Origin: Sorex araneus
Taxonomy: Eukaryota; Chordata; Mammalia; Eulipotyphla; Soricidae
Assembly: GCF_027595985.1 (NCBI RefSeq)
Contig: NC_073302.1
Coordinates: 17,051,311-17,115,310, forward strand
Direction: 5' to 3'
DNA: 64,000 nt
Below the pieces are notes generated by a model, which was not told the origin of the DNA, did no database searches, and worked only from the letters and a program-made list of their open reading frames with translations. A program made the translations under genes and the position numbers. Positions 11,801-22,709 of this stretch are shown in pieces. The stretch's first letter is position 1. Each line of letters begins with the position of its first letter.

Positions 11801-11939
11801 GCGTCCCCGGGCTCGGCCGGCTCCTCCGCGGGCTCCGCCGCCGACTCGCGCCTGCTGCTCTTTGTGCGCAACGAGCTGCCCGGGCGCATCGCGGTGCAGG
11901 ATGACCTGGACAACACCGAGCTGCCCTTCTTCACCCTGG
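11465..11939 (+). CDS. ASTN2: Astrotactin-2, first coding exon (partial CDS)
   Basis: ASTN2 is a neuronal membrane glycoprotein related to ASTN1. From family knowledge it acts in glia-guided neuronal migration and in surface-protein trafficking. This exon encodes 158 complete codons plus one base. Residues 1-29 are Gly/Pro/Arg-rich, and 30-47 form a Leu/Pro-rich hydrophobic segment that fits a signal peptide, followed by Ala48-54. Residues 55-82 (SREPDSPCRLKTV onward, to SDIGW) and 127-158 (from DSRLLLFVRNELPG to NTELPFFTL) are the parts I recognise as astrotactin. A 19-residue poly-alanine run (95-113) and Gly/Ser/Ala linker lie between them. The start at 11465 has a good context (CCGCCATGG) just before the signal-like segment. 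The exon ends in phase 1 at G11939, before GTAAGG. The transmembrane, EGF-like, MACPF and FNIII parts lie in later exons outside this window. An in-frame AUG at 11213 could extend the protein. Confidence 0.92.
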
Positions 11940-11945
11940 GTAAGG
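11940..11945 (+). other. ASTN2: 5' splice donor of ASTN2 exon 1
   Basis: The sequence CTGG|GTAAGG fits the donor consensus. The split codon begins with G, which fits the acidic residue (E) that follows FFTL in astrotactin-2 as I remember it; this needs exon 2 to confirm. Confidence 0.85.
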
Positions 11946-12529
11946 CTGGGCGCCCGCGCGCGCGGGCATCTCCAGGCGCCCGGGACCCCCGAAGTGAAGC
12001 CGAACGGATGGGGTGTGTGTGTATGTGTGTGGGGGCGTCCTAGGGGGATCCCCGTTGCCCTCCGGGCTGCCCGGAGCTGAGGGGCGCGAGGGGCTTAGCC
12101 GAGGGGACCCGGAGGGCGCACAGGTGGTTGCAAAGGACTCCCGAGGTCCCCGGGAGCGCGCGCCTGGCGGCGGGAGCCCGGGGGCGTGCCAGCCTGCCCG
12201 CGGTGGTGGGGTACCGTACCCCTCGCGCTCTCACTCCCGACGTGGAGTTGTGTGGCGACCCCTTCCCCCCTCCGACGCCTGGCATTCGCGGACGGGACGG
12301 CGGAGCGTCCAGGGGGCGGGTGGCCCGGCGGGAGGCGCGCTCCGCTGCTGCTGCGGGCTCGGGGCTCCCGGCGCCGGGTCACTCGCCGCGCGTGAGCCCC
12401 GCCCCCTCGCCGTGGCCCGGGACTTGTGGGCTCTGCTCCTCGCGATGGATAGTATTATTATTGTTAATTATTATTGTTTTTCGCTGCGGTGAGGCGCATC
12501 CGAGAGAGATGCACCCACCCAGCCCGCAT

Positions 12530-12625
12530 CAGCCCGGTTCCCGCGTGGGCTGGGTGACCTTGGCCAAGTCGCTCGCCCTTCGCGGGTTGGGGGGCTCGGT
12601 TTGGGGTTTCGGTGAAATGGGGGAA
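12530..12625 (+). mobile_element. Probable MIR remnant inside the CpG island
   Basis: The order GGGTGACCTTGGCCAAGTCG and then a TCGGTGAAATGGGGG-like end matches the MIR core, although it has become GC-rich. Confidence 0.55.
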
Positions 12626-12759
12626 GAGGAGGGTGGGCAAGCGTTTGGAGCCCTGAGGGCTTTCAGGGTATCGCTTTTTGAGCAAAAACTCTCCACTTTG
12701 AGATGCTTCGATTCTCCCCCACTTCCAGCCGGCCGCCTTGTCGCATTCGCGCCTCTCTG

Positions 12760-12766
<7 letters not shown>

Positions 12767-12815
<49 letters not shown>
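12767..12815. repeat. CT dinucleotide run
   Basis: Nearly pure CT repeat of about 48 bp, continuing as a looser TC-rich stretch to 12838. It lies about 0.8 kb after exon 1. Confidence 0.95.
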
Positions 12816-12821
<6 letters not shown>

Positions 12822-13084
12822 TCCTCTCCCCCTCTCCCCGCGGAGCGCCGCTTCATTCTCGCCGATCACTTCTATCACTTCTCTGCACTCATAAACCATC
12901 ATAACTTAAAGGCGAGGAAAAGGGAAAAGGGGAGCGGCAAAGAGGTGGGGAGTAGGGGTGAGGGTGGGGGGCAAACGGAAAAGTTAATCAGAAAGTTGGC
13001 CAGCAGCTTGCTTGCCTGCTGCTTCCCAGCGCGAGTCTCGGCGGAGACGGCCCTTCAGCGGAGCTGCGGGAAGCGCGGCTGATT

Positions 13085-13160
13085 TCCCACCCGGGTAATT
13101 GATAGCTTAATTATCTCGGAGAGCGTTTACAAAAATGTTGTTCCCCCTTTAGCTCTCCCG
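13085..13160 (+). promoter_or_regulatory. Candidate homeodomain-type element at the island edge
   Basis: Positions 13096-13113 read TAATTGATAGCTTAATTA, two ATTA/TAAT cores in near-palindromic arrangement. They sit in otherwise GC-rich DNA at the downstream edge of the CpG island. Function is inferred from motif content only. Confidence 0.35.
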
Positions 13161-14225
13161 CGCTCGCCGAGATCGCTCGTTCTCCCGTTCTCCCCTCCCT
13201 TCTGGACCCTAACGCCTTGGAGGAGGGCTTGGGGATGGGGGCAGGTGTGTGTGTGTGTGTATGGGGGGGGGGCAGGCGGAGGCCCCCAGAGCTCTTGGTC
13301 CCTGCTTTGACTCTCGGGTGATGGGCTTCGGGCGCTCAGCAGCGGAACGGTCTTCAGGATTAACTCTTGGCTGGCCCTAGAAGCCCCGAGGGGTAATCAA
13401 TGAAGCAGACGCCTCTCTCGTTGGGAAGCGGTAATATTTGTAAGCGTAGTTTTAGACTCCTGGGAAGCACCCCAGCCCTGCCGCGCTGCCTTTCCGGACT
13501 GGCTGCCTCTGCGGGTGGGAGCGGTGCCCTCTCGTGATCTGCCCCAGACGCTGGCTCCTGGGCTCTCCCCAGCCGACTGGAACCCCAGCGGCACTAGCTT
13601 TCTGGGAGACCAGGCTGAAGGCAGCCTCGGAGGGACCCAGGGGACTTGCCCCGAGAGAGAGGAGAGACTTCTGACCTGTATGCTCATGCACGCGCACCCT
13701 CACACCGCCCAGACACCCTGGCCGGCTCGCACGTGCCAATAGCCCATTCCACGTGCTATTTGTCTGACCATGTCCAAGAAAGGGGATGGTGGTGGGAAAG
13801 GGACTTCTTCCAGTCTCACCACTGCCCACTAGCACTTCAGGTTCCGGCAGGGCATGGCTTCTTCCAGAGACAGCGTGGGTCTCTCCCCACGCCCCCCCCT
13901 CCATGGCTCCCACTTGCAGTTCCATCCTTCTCTCTCCTGCCTTGTGATCTCTCTGCTCCGGGAGAGATGGAGAATGGAGATTCCTTCTAAAGGTCCCGTT
14001 CAAATGATAGGGGCTGAAGGGATGGATGTCTTGCGGAGGGCTGAGTTTGGGGACAGGACTGTCAGCATCTCGGGTCCTGTCTGAGTGTGGAGGACCTGGC
14101 CCTTCCAGATCTAGGAGTAACCCCCAGAATCCCTGGAGCTGGCCAGCTCTGCCTCTGTCAACTTCATTTGCCAAGAAGCATGAGATGGGTGGGACCCTGG
14201 GGCCGGCTGAGTGAGGACCTGGGGG
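13161..14225. other. Unassigned GC-rich intronic sequence
   Basis: No gene or clear repeat. A GT run lies at 13245-13261 with an adjoining G-run. A long minus-strand frame here is attributed to base composition. Confidence 0.5.
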
Positions 14226-14414
14226 GTGGGGTTGTTGGTTTTGTTTTGTTTGGCGATCACATCTGGTACAGTGCTCAGGGCGTCCTCCTAGCCCAGGGGT
14301 CACTCCTGGTGGAATAGGGGGGGGGGGAGGAACCACATGAGATGCCTGGGATCAAACCTGGGTCGGCTGTGGGCAAGGCAAGTGCCCTACCCACTGGACA
14401 CTCTCTTTGGCCCC
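14226..14414 (-). mobile_element. SINE type A, diverged
   Basis: Reverse-oriented: a GTTTTGTTTTGTTTGG tail, a body interrupted by a G-run at 14319-14330, then GATCAAACCTGGGTCGGCTG and the head near 14410. Confidence 0.8.
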
Positions 14415-15604
14415 AGGAGCTGGGAATCTTGAATCCCTGAGCACGCAGGCATCTGCCGGAGAGTCCCCTGGCACCCACCTTACACTTGGAGCCTTCTGTT
14501 GCCTTCTCTGAGGCACCGTGGCTGAGCCTGGCAGCTGGGGACTTTCTGCTGAGGAGTGGCAGGGTGCTGTGCTCCTTGGCAGCGCTGAGCCCCTTTGGAT
14601 GCAAGCCTGGAAGTGGGTTCTGCCTCCTCCTTCTCTCCCCCCCCGCCACCCCCCCCCCACACACCCAGCGCCCTGGACTGGCAGCTCAAGGCGTTGCGCA
14701 GGGATTTGGCGAGGGAGGTAGTCAGCAGATGGCCGAGTGTAGCAGGAGCTGTGTAGGGAGACGTGGGCTTTTTATTTGTGTTGGTCTTCCACTGTTTGCA
14801 TGTAAACACCGAGTGCACAATGAGCTCAGGGAGGAGGGGCTGGCTGGAAATGAGGGGTGGTGGTGGGGGGTGGGTGCGGGGGGGGGGCGGGGTGGCACGC
14901 TGAGTCTTTTATGGCCATCGCTTTCTCAGGGCGCCCAGACCTCTGAAGGGTCCTCTCCCACAGGACCCCCCCCTCCCCGCAGGTTTTTGTTACTAGCTCC
15001 CCAGTTCAAGAGATTTCCACAAGGCAGATGCCATAGCGAGACCAGCCAAATCGAAATCCAGTCCCGCCAATAGTGGGGTGTTTGAAATCACCACTAGGGG
15101 GTGATGGTGTCTGCCGCAGCCCTCCAGCCATGCTTTGGGTTGTGGACCCAGAAGGCGGTGGTAAGAGCAGCCTGGTATTTGGGGGGGAGGGGCGGGTTGG
15201 GAGCGGAGGGGGGGGGTGGGAAACTCGGAAGGTGAACAAATAAACCAACAAGAAGATAGAATTCCCATTTCACTCCATTTGGGGAAACTCAATGGCATTT
15301 TTGCACACACCTTCAGCTATCCCAATTCACCACCATCACTTCTTTCCCCAGCCCTTTCTTTCACCTGTTTTGCCTCTTCCTGTTTGCGTCATTAGCTCTA
15401 ACTGGTTGGCAACGTTTTAAAGACTTTTTCTTCAGGCTTCTTGCCCTTCCTGAAGAAGACGCCCCCCCTTAGAGGTGAATCATCTCCCGACTCTGCATCG
15501 GAACTTCTTTCCTTAGTTTGGATTCGAAATCCCTGCCACGGAGAAAGGGAGTTTCCTAGCAAGGGGTCAAGGGATAAACAGCAGGTGGTTACTGGATTCC
15601 GAGT
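14415..15604. other. Unassigned intronic sequence with G and C runs
   Basis: Several G or C runs occur (about 14638-14660, 14873-14892, 15180-15218) that could form G-quadruplexes. No gene or transposon recognised. Confidence 0.5.
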
Positions 15605-15775
15605 GTGATGCCTCACGCCCTCCAGCCGAGGCAGGCAGCGGACTGTTGCTGTGTCTGTGGTAAAGGAGATTCTTGGGGAGGTCTGGGACCTGGTCCAAGG
15701 TCACGTGCTCAGAGAAGGGCAGACTGGAGCTGGAATCTCAGTCTGCCCAGCCCCTCCATTCTTGGTAATTGCCAG
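15605..15775 (-). mobile_element. MIR SINE remnant
   Basis: Best part is CCAAGGTCACGTGCTCAGAG followed by CTGGAGCTGGAATCTCAGTC, a reversed MIR core. The left part is uncertain. Confidence 0.6.
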
Positions 15776-16119
15776 ACAGTCTCCAGAGCTAACGGCGATT
15801 TTGAGGGGCTGGTGACATTTATGTAGGGGATGGTGCTGACTTCTGGGGAGAAATGGAACAGTCAGGTCCACGACAAGAACCTTTCTCCAAAGGACCTTCA
15901 GAAGCATGCATTCGAGGGCCTCTCCAGGGCCCCTGCTAGCTCCAAGGTTTGTGGCTCGTGGGATGTCAAAGGGCAAACATTGTTTAATGGTGCCAAAGGG
16001 GAAAGCAAAGGCAGAGAGCAAAGACATATCTTTGCACCTTGGAGATGTCTGGGAGAGGAAAGAAGCCCAGTGTGGCCCCAGAGGAGAGAAGCAGAATGCT
16101 CCAGAAGGGCTTGAGAACA

Positions 16120-16265
16120 TCAGGTGGGGTCAAATCTGGAAACATCCCCTCTGGCTCTCCATGACCTTGAACAAGTCGTTTATCTCCCCCACGGCTTCTT
16201 TGTTCTGTGATTTGAGTGGGAAGATGAGCCCTAAAATAGTCCTCCTGGAGAGGTGCTGTGAACTT
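16120..16265 (+). mobile_element. MIR SINE remnant
   Basis: Pattern: AATCTGGAAACATCCCCTCT, then CATGACCTTGAACAAGTCGT, then a decayed end of the TGTAAAATGGGGATAA type. Confidence 0.55.
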
Positions 16266-16671
16266 GAACTTGAACTGCCCTGACCTCCTCTGTCACTCCG
16301 GCTAGTTCCTCCTTCTACTCTCTCCATGCCGTGAGGATAACCTGGGGGCGTAGAGAAGGACTGATTGAAAAGGAAGAAGTGGAAGAAAAGCAGCTGCCGG
16401 TGCAGGGCATCTGAGGTGAACCCTCACATCACTGGTCCTCATCCACCCGCCGGCAGCCCCAGAGTCACCTTGTGGATTTTACTTTCTTCCCCTCAGATAA
16501 GGAAAGGGCAGCCCCCTTTTCGTTCCCACAGAAGATTTTTCACTAACCATCTTTGTTTGAACAAATGGAGGGAGTGAGAGAAAATGGAGAAGTGTTCTTA
16601 ACTGACACACCTTTCTAATTTGCTTTGTCACATAAATTCTGTGTGTTTGGGACGTGGGGAAAGTTTTTGTT

Positions 16672-16826
16672 GCTGTTGTCATTCGTTTGGGGGCCACACC
16701 TGGCTGTACTCAGGGGTTACTCCAGGCTCTACACTCAGAGATCTCTCCTGGCAGACTTGGGGGACCATATGATGTGCCAGGGATTGAACCCCAGTTGGCC
16801 ACATGCAAGACAAGTCCTCCCTACCC
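16672..16826 (-). mobile_element. SINE type A, diverged
   Basis: Reverse-oriented body (GGGGCCACACCTGGCTGTAC, then CATATGATGTGCCAGGGATT). The head is incomplete, ending near 16826. Confidence 0.75.
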
Positions 16827-17027
16827 CTGGGGGAAGGTTTGTGAGGAAGGAAATGCTCTCCACCTCCAGGGTGGGGAGAGGTGTTCAGCCACAGCCCCAC
16901 TTCCCCAGGAGTAGATTAGGCCAAGTGCTTAAAATCTACCCACAAAGCTGATTGGCTTAGGAGAAAGAGAAAGATACTGTTTGAAATGCCACCAGAATTA
17001 GGTCTTCAGAGATACCTTAAAATACAC

Positions 17028-17213
17028 AGAAAGGGACTGCAGAGATAATACAGCGAGACGGGTGCTTGCCTTGCATGCAGCCAACCTGGCTTCCATCCCC
17101 TGCATCCTGTATGGTCCCCTGAGCACCTCCAGGAATAATTCCTAAGCACAGAGCCAGGATAACCCTGAACATCGCGGGGTGTGAACCGCAAACAAAAACA
17201 AAGACAAAAAAAT
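17028..17213 (+). mobile_element. SINE type A
   Basis: Forward copy with head, core ATGGTCCCCTGAGCACCTCC and tail GTGTGAACCGCAAACAAAAA. Short flanking repeats AAAATACAC lie at about 17019 and 17209. Confidence 0.85.
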
Positions 17214-18489
17214 ACACCTAAAAATGAATATCTAGAGCCAGCCCCTCAAAGTCCTGAGAGATCAGGCACGAGGTCAGAAGAGTTGCCAGGAGGCACGAGT
17301 TTAGCCCACCAAGAACAGCCCAGAAAACAAAGGAGAGCTTCCTTTAAGGGGCCGCTGGAAGGAGTGTCTCTTAGTTCTAAAGAATGTTCAAGCAGAGCCC
17401 ACACCAAGTGGCCAACAGAGATTTCCTCCCCACGGGGCTGGGTTCCGGGATGTTTCCAGCTGCCCCCGGGCCCTCTCCTCAGGATGGTGTACAGCAGGCT
17501 TGTCTGAGGAAGACGCCAAGCAGATTCTGCACGCCGCTTGCCAGGCATGCGGTGGAAGGACCCGGGACCCAGGAGATGCTGAGGCTATCTGCATCTTTTG
17601 CTTTCTTCTTTGATTCTGAAGGTTGATAGCTGTTATTAGCGGGGAGGAAAAATACATTGAATCTTCTGTAGGGATTTTTCATCTTCAGCACAGAAGGTGC
17701 ATTCAGATAAACTCCAGTGTTGTTCACCCACGCTCACTCCCCATGTGTGTGTGTGTGTGTATGTGTACGTGTAACAGGGGGAGAGAGAGAGAAGAGAGAG
17801 AGAGAGAAGAGAGAGAGACAGAGAGAGATAATTATTTTTCTGGGCTGAATAGGAGAGAAGAGGGTGTCTGTTTAACTGCATTCTCTTTCTTCCTTTCGGC
17901 GCCGATCCTGTGATCACACCCAAATTTAGGGGACATCATAACTAGGGGTCCTGGAAGGGGTGGCATTTTGTGGTCTCTACTCCAAGTCTTTCTCCCTTTC
18001 TACTTCCTTCCAGCTCCACCCTATTCACATCTCAGATCTGATGAAACCAATTTACTCCTTGGGGCAGAGAGAAGTGTCTTGTCTGCTCTCAGAACGTACA
18101 TGCTGCAGGGAGGGTGATGGGGCAGGGAGAGAGGGGGGAGTGGACGATTCATTTCAGTGGTGTTAAGAGAGGCTCAAGTTTGGTCCTGGCCAACCTGTTT
18201 TGTTGTTTCTGACGGGCTCAGTGACACCAGCCGAGACGGCAGAGCTCTGCAAACCTTGGCGTGACCCAGAGCTGGAAGGTTTTCCCCGAGCTGAGCCCTC
18301 AGGCTGAAAGATCATTCTGTAATTTTACCTTACAGGCAAGTCCAGCAGGAGATTTGACTAGGCCTCTGGCAACACAACCCTCTGCTTCTTTCCACCTTGC
18401 TTTGGGGAAAACCCAGAGTGCAAAGGACTGGGGCTGGGAGGAGGGAAGAGGAAGTGGGACCTGACCCTTTTGAAAAGCCTTCCCATAGC
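17214..18489. other. Unassigned intronic sequence with GT and GA runs
   Basis: A GT-rich run at 17743-17772 and a GA-rich run at 17780-17829 lie within otherwise unassigned DNA. Confidence 0.5.
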
Positions 18490-18742
18490 CTGGACTGGAG
18501 CGATGGCACAGTGGGTAGGGCGTCTGCATTCCATGCGGCCGACCCAGGTTCGATTCCTCAGTCCCTCTCGGAGAGCCCGGCAAGGTACCTAGAGTGTCCC
18601 GCCTGCAGGCAGAGCCTGGCAAGCTCCTCGTGGCGTATCCGATATGCCAAAAATAGTAAAACAAGTCTCACAATGGAGATGTTACTGGTGCCCACTCGAG
18701 CAAATCAAGGAACAATGGGACTACAGTGCTCCGGTGCTACCA
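18490..18742 (+). mobile_element. SINE type B
   Basis: Forward copy: tRNA-like head with B box GGTTCGATTCC, the type B body (TCTCGGAGAGCCCGGCAAGG and CCGATATGCCAAAAATAG), and a diverged RTE-like tail (GATGTTACTGGTGCCCACTC). No poly-A tail. Confidence 0.9.
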
Positions 18743-19559
18743 TAGCTTGGAGGGCTTCACTAAGCCAGGGAGCTTTGAATTCAGCCTGGCAGGGCAAGAT
18801 TGAAACTCCGCAGCGGGGTGAAACCTACCCCAAGGATAAGCTTTGTGGGAGCTTCTTATCAAGCACTTTGGTCTTGCACCCAACCTTTGGCTGCTTTCTG
18901 CCCTTGACCTGAGACAGCTAGCCCAGGGGTCTGAGACGGAACACATCGGAAATCAGGTCCTAAGTGTATCCTTCGCTCTTATTCCGCTTACAGAAACCAA
19001 ACCCCAACCCTCCACCCCTGCCCCCTGCCCCCTCACTACCCACCTCCACATACATCATCTACAGAGGAAAAAAAAGAGCCCCAGGAGCTCGGATTTCTTT
19101 TCCGTCTCTCTGTACATCCAGCTGGCTGGCTAGAGTCTCTCCGGAGCACCTGAGCTGCTTGGCGGGTTGGCGGTGTGGGAGAGGGGCTGGTTCATTGCTT
19201 TCCACCCTAGTTGCCTGAAAGGAAGGGAGCGTGGAGGGGCAGAAGCCTGCTCTTGTCCAGGGAAGAAGGCCTGGATTTAACCTGGAGGTGGAGCCCCCAG
19301 CCAGGAGGAGCTGCAGTGTTCCCAAGTTCTCACGCTGACCAGCTAGTGGCAACAGAAGATTAACTATAGCCAGTGAGAGCTGGCTTTGCTCTTTTCATTC
19401 AGCAGCACTGGCTGCCTAGCTGCCCCAGAAGGAGGCAGGAAGCCTGCTGGGGTCTTGAGGTGGGCACCCCTCTCTGCTTTTTGGGCTAGAGCTCCCACAA
19501 AGACTTTGCTCTGGACTGCAGCTAGAGGGATGGGGGTGGACATTCCCCGCCCCCCACAG
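18743..19559. other. Unassigned intronic sequence
   Basis: No gene or transposon recognised. A C-rich stretch lies near 19005-19040. Confidence 0.5.
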
Positions 19560-19900
19560 TCCCAGGCACACAGAAATCTTCACCTTTCTCTCTTCTGCCA
19601 TGTCCATGGGCTCCTCACTGGTCTCTCTGAGCTGGGCTTCTGCCCCCTAATCCATCCTCGGTACTTGCAGACAGAGTGATTTTATTACAATCCCAAATCT
19701 GATCAGGACTCTTCTCCTAAAGCACTTTGCCCGTTCCCCATAGGTCCTAGTCTGAAGCCCAGACTCCTTTTTGTGGTCGATGTTGATCATCAGATGCTGC
19801 CCAGACTGCTCAATGCCTAGCACCCTTCTTCCCTTTAACCTTTATCATGATGCTGACCCAACCCCCAACAACTCCCTCCCCTCCCTAAAGCCCCTTGCCC
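19560..19900 (+). mobile_element. L2-like LINE remnant
   Basis: The order CTAAAGCACTTTGCCCGTTC, then TCTGAAGCCCAGACTCC, resembles the L2 3' region. Very diverged. Confidence 0.45.
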
Positions 19901-19984
19901 CGGGGAGAGATGCCTTCTTGCCTTTTGGTGCTGAATTCAAAGCAAAGATTTTTGCAGCATGTTCTGTCTTCTTTTTCCTGTCTT

Positions 19985-20143
19985 CTCCCAGCTCTGGGCC
20001 TATTCCTGACTGCTGCTCTGGGATTACTCCCGAGATCTCTCTTAGGATCGTTCCCGGCAGGGCTCTGGAAACCATATGTGTTGTTGGGAGTTGGCTGTGT
20101 GCAAGGCAAGGCCTTGCCTACTATACTTGGTACCGAGGCCCTC
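19985..20143 (-). mobile_element. Old SINE type A relative
   Basis: Reverse-oriented and diverged: GGGATTACTCCCGAGATCTC, AAACCATATGTGTTGTTGGG, then GTGTGCAAGGCAAGGCCTTG. Confidence 0.6.
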
Positions 20144-20302
20144 TTCTGATTTCTGACCAGAGCTGAATACACACGGGTGTTCCATTTCCCACTGCCATTG
20201 GAAAGTCCATTTGAACAGTGGCTAGGCCCGAGGTACCATGAAACACCCACTTCTAATGTACCAACAATTTTTCAAGCATCAGGGTACCAGAAGTTAGAGA
20301 AC

Positions 20303-20479
20303 AGGACTGCAGTGATGGTACGGCTGGTAGGGTGTTTGCCTTGCACACAGCCGACCTGGATTTAATCCCCAACATCCCAGATGGTCCCCCAAGCACTGCC
20401 AGAAGTAATTCCTGAGCACAGACCCAGCAGTAACCCCTGAGCATCACTGGGTGTGACCCAAAAAGCTAAAAAAAAAAGG
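20303..20479 (+). mobile_element. SINE type A with target duplications
   Basis: Forward copy ending GTGTGACCCAAAAAGC plus A-run. Near-identical 11 bp flanks AGTTAGAGAAC (20292-20302) and AGTTAGAAAAC (20480-20490) mark the insertion. Confidence 0.9.
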
Positions 20480-20502
20480 AGTTAGAAAACAAAAGACAAA
20501 AT

Positions 20503-20656
20503 TGAAGGCAGAGAGATAGTGCAGAGGTTAAAACACTTACCACCACGGCAAACCTGGTTTTATCCTTGGCACTGTGAATAGTCCCAGAGCACCACTAGGA
20601 GGATGCCGTGAGCACTGAGCACTGCCAGGTATGGCCCAAACCCCCAGACCCCAAAA
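20503..20656 (+). mobile_element. Old tRNA-derived SINE
   Basis: Forward: GGCAGAGAGATAGTGCAGAG head, decayed B box, then AGCACTGAGCACTGCCAGGT body. Clearly older than the copy just before it. Confidence 0.65.
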
Positions 20657-20699
20657 GAGAGAATTGATTCTGCATCCAGAGAGCTCATATTAGTAGTGT

Positions 20700-20700
<1 letters not shown>

Positions 20701-20762
<62 letters not shown>

Positions 20763-20770
20763 AGAAGAGG
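20701..20770. repeat. GA dinucleotide run
   Basis: Nearly pure GA repeat of about 58 bp with a looser AGAG extension. Confidence 0.95.
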
Positions 20771-20943
20771 AGAGGATGATAACCATAAACTTACTACATA
20801 AGAAAATGAGGTAATCGGTGTGAAGGTGATAAACGCGGTGAAGAGATGGGAAAAATAAAGTGGAAACGTTTCTATTCTCTGTGATGAGAGAGCAGGATTT
20901 AATATTAGAGTGGAGTGAGAGGAGCTTGTTAAGAATGTAGGAC

Positions 20944-21085
20944 AGAGGCTGGGGAGGTGACCCCGAAGGCTTGAGTCAGTGTATGCTGGAATTCCAGACT
21001 GGATCCCTGGCATCAGCTGCTTCCCGCCACCATCGCCATGAGCACTGAACTAGGAGTAGCTCAGAGCACTGCAGGATGTGGTTGA
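20944..21085 (+). mobile_element. Old tRNA-derived SINE
   Basis: Forward: GAGGCTGGGGAGGTGACC head, AGACTGGATCCCTGGCAT B-box region, GAGCACTGAACTAGGAGTAG body. Confidence 0.6.
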
Positions 21086-21294
21086 ACCAAAGCATGAAGG
21101 AGATAAAGAGGTTAGCCCAGCAGTTGTTTCAAAGAGCCTTTCAGCCACGCCCTGACCTTGGATACCAACCTGACACATCCAAGGCCAGCAAGAAGACTGG
21201 CTGGGTGGGGAGGGATATGGCGGGCAGGAAGGTATGTCAGGGCAGAAGGGAACCAGGAGGTCAGCCAGGGCCACACACTGCTATTGAATTGTCT

Positions 21295-21468
21295 GTTTTT
21301 TTTTTCTTTTTGGGTCACACCCGGCGATGCACAGGGGTTCCTCCTGGCTCCGCACTCAGGAATTACTCCTGGCGGTGCTCAGGGGACCATATGGGATGCT
21401 GGGATTCGAACTCCGGTCGGCCGCATGCAAGGCAAACGCTTTACCTGCTGTGCTATCGCTCCAGCCCC
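21295..21468 (-). mobile_element. SINE type A with target duplications
   Basis: Reverse-oriented young copy with intact body and head. Perfect 10 bp duplications TGAATTGTCT at 21285-21294 and 21469-21478. Confidence 0.95.
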
Positions 21469-21478
21469 TGAATTGTCT

Positions 21479-22709
21479 TTTGTTTTGAGGGAAATTGAAA
21501 GTCCTGCAAGATTGTAAGCAGTGTCATATCTGACTCCCATTTCGAACACTTCAGTCCTGAGCAAGTGCCCTCTCCACTATACTGTCTCTTCAGCTCCGAG
21601 GGTTGTCACACTGTCACAGGCAGAGAGGCCTGTGCTGTGACTTCCTGGTCCTGGAAGATGTTACTTCCTGGTTCTGGGTCACCACAGGTCACAAACTGGT
21701 AAGGAGTTGGGACAGGTAAAGAAAGTCTTTATCCAAGGAAGGGGAGTTGAAGGTCTCGATCAGGCGGTAAAGCAATGGTGGCGTGAGTACCTGATTCTAA
21801 TCCATCAACTCGCAGTCAGGTGATCTTTCTTCCTCCTTATAACAGGCCTCTCCTGGGGGAAGGGTGGCCCACTACTGGGGATGGGGAGGCTGGCCTGGGA
21901 ACAGCAACCTCGGATGAATATGGCCCCTGCCTGCAGTTGCCTCGCAGGTCCGCCTCTGCTCCTGTACTCTGTCTTTCCCAGAGCTGGGAGGCGAGAACCG
22001 AGCCCCAGAGGCAGTGAAGAACAGGCCCAGGATCCTGCAGCCGCTGCATCCCAGCTGGGGCCACCCCCATGTGAATTTGCCTCCGGAGCCTCATCCCCGC
22101 CCTGTGAGGCCAGCTCCTGCCCAGATCAGGCGCGCTCTCGGCTTCCCATCCCCTCCACTGTGCGGCTTCTTCCTCTCCTCGTTAGCGAGAAGCCAGGGGC
22201 AGACGCCTCTCTTAGGAGAGGTCCAGGTGTGGAAGCCTCCCAGGCCCCGAGGACTGCATGCCCTGTCCCTGTTCACGCTGACTCAGCGGCACTCCGCCTT
22301 GGTTTCCGTTTCTCTAGATACCCCTCCTTGTCCCTGGACTGGACCACAAGCCCCTTCCTATCTCTCCCTGCGTTCCTTACTCTCTTCCTCACTCCCTGGC
22401 TCGCTCTTTCCTTCTTCCTGTGATCAGGGAATTTCCACAGTGCGCGAGGCATCCGGTGAGAATGGGGACCCCTGAGCTAGTTCTTCCAGGAACATATAGA
22501 AGCGTGACATTCTCTTTCTAGAGATTTCCAGGGCATCTGTTGCCAGATTGGTGTTCCTATTTGAGTAGAGGTCTTTCTTGTCACTCCTTTGCTTAACCCC
22601 CCAAGTTCATTTCTGTCTATCTAGTGCTGCTTGGTCGTTGTGGTTCTGTTTTTTCCCTGGAATATGGCATCTATATTAGAATATCTATACCTTTAGGATA
22701 TGTATGTGT
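21479..22709. other. Unassigned intronic sequence
   Basis: Moderately GC-rich, C-rich near 22040-22400. Overlapping open frames at 21881-22475 reflect composition and lack recognisable domains. Confidence 0.5.

Larger units (their letters stand above)
10730..13100 (+). promoter_or_regulatory. ASTN2: CpG island with the ASTN2 promoter
   Basis: CpG dinucleotides are dense from about 10730 to 13100, in sharp contrast with the flanks. GC-box-like motifs occur at about 11275-11287 and 11311-11320 (GGGGGCGGGC), roughly 150-190 bp before the start codon. I see no TATA box. The arrangement suggests a TATA-less, dispersed-start promoter directly upstream of exon 1; the exact transcription start cannot be fixed from sequence. 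MIR-like and CT-repeat sequence interrupts the downstream half. Confidence 0.8.

Noticed and set aside
11143-11934. 263-codon open frame antisense to ASTN2 exon 1, and other long frames over the exon
   Set aside because: The DNA is extremely GC-rich, so stops are rare in every frame. The translations are Ala/Pro/Arg-rich mirror images of the real exon.
13452-14336. 294-codon minus-strand frame in proximal intron 1
   Set aside because: Low stop density from GC-rich DNA. It runs into a SINE at its start and has no recognisable domain.
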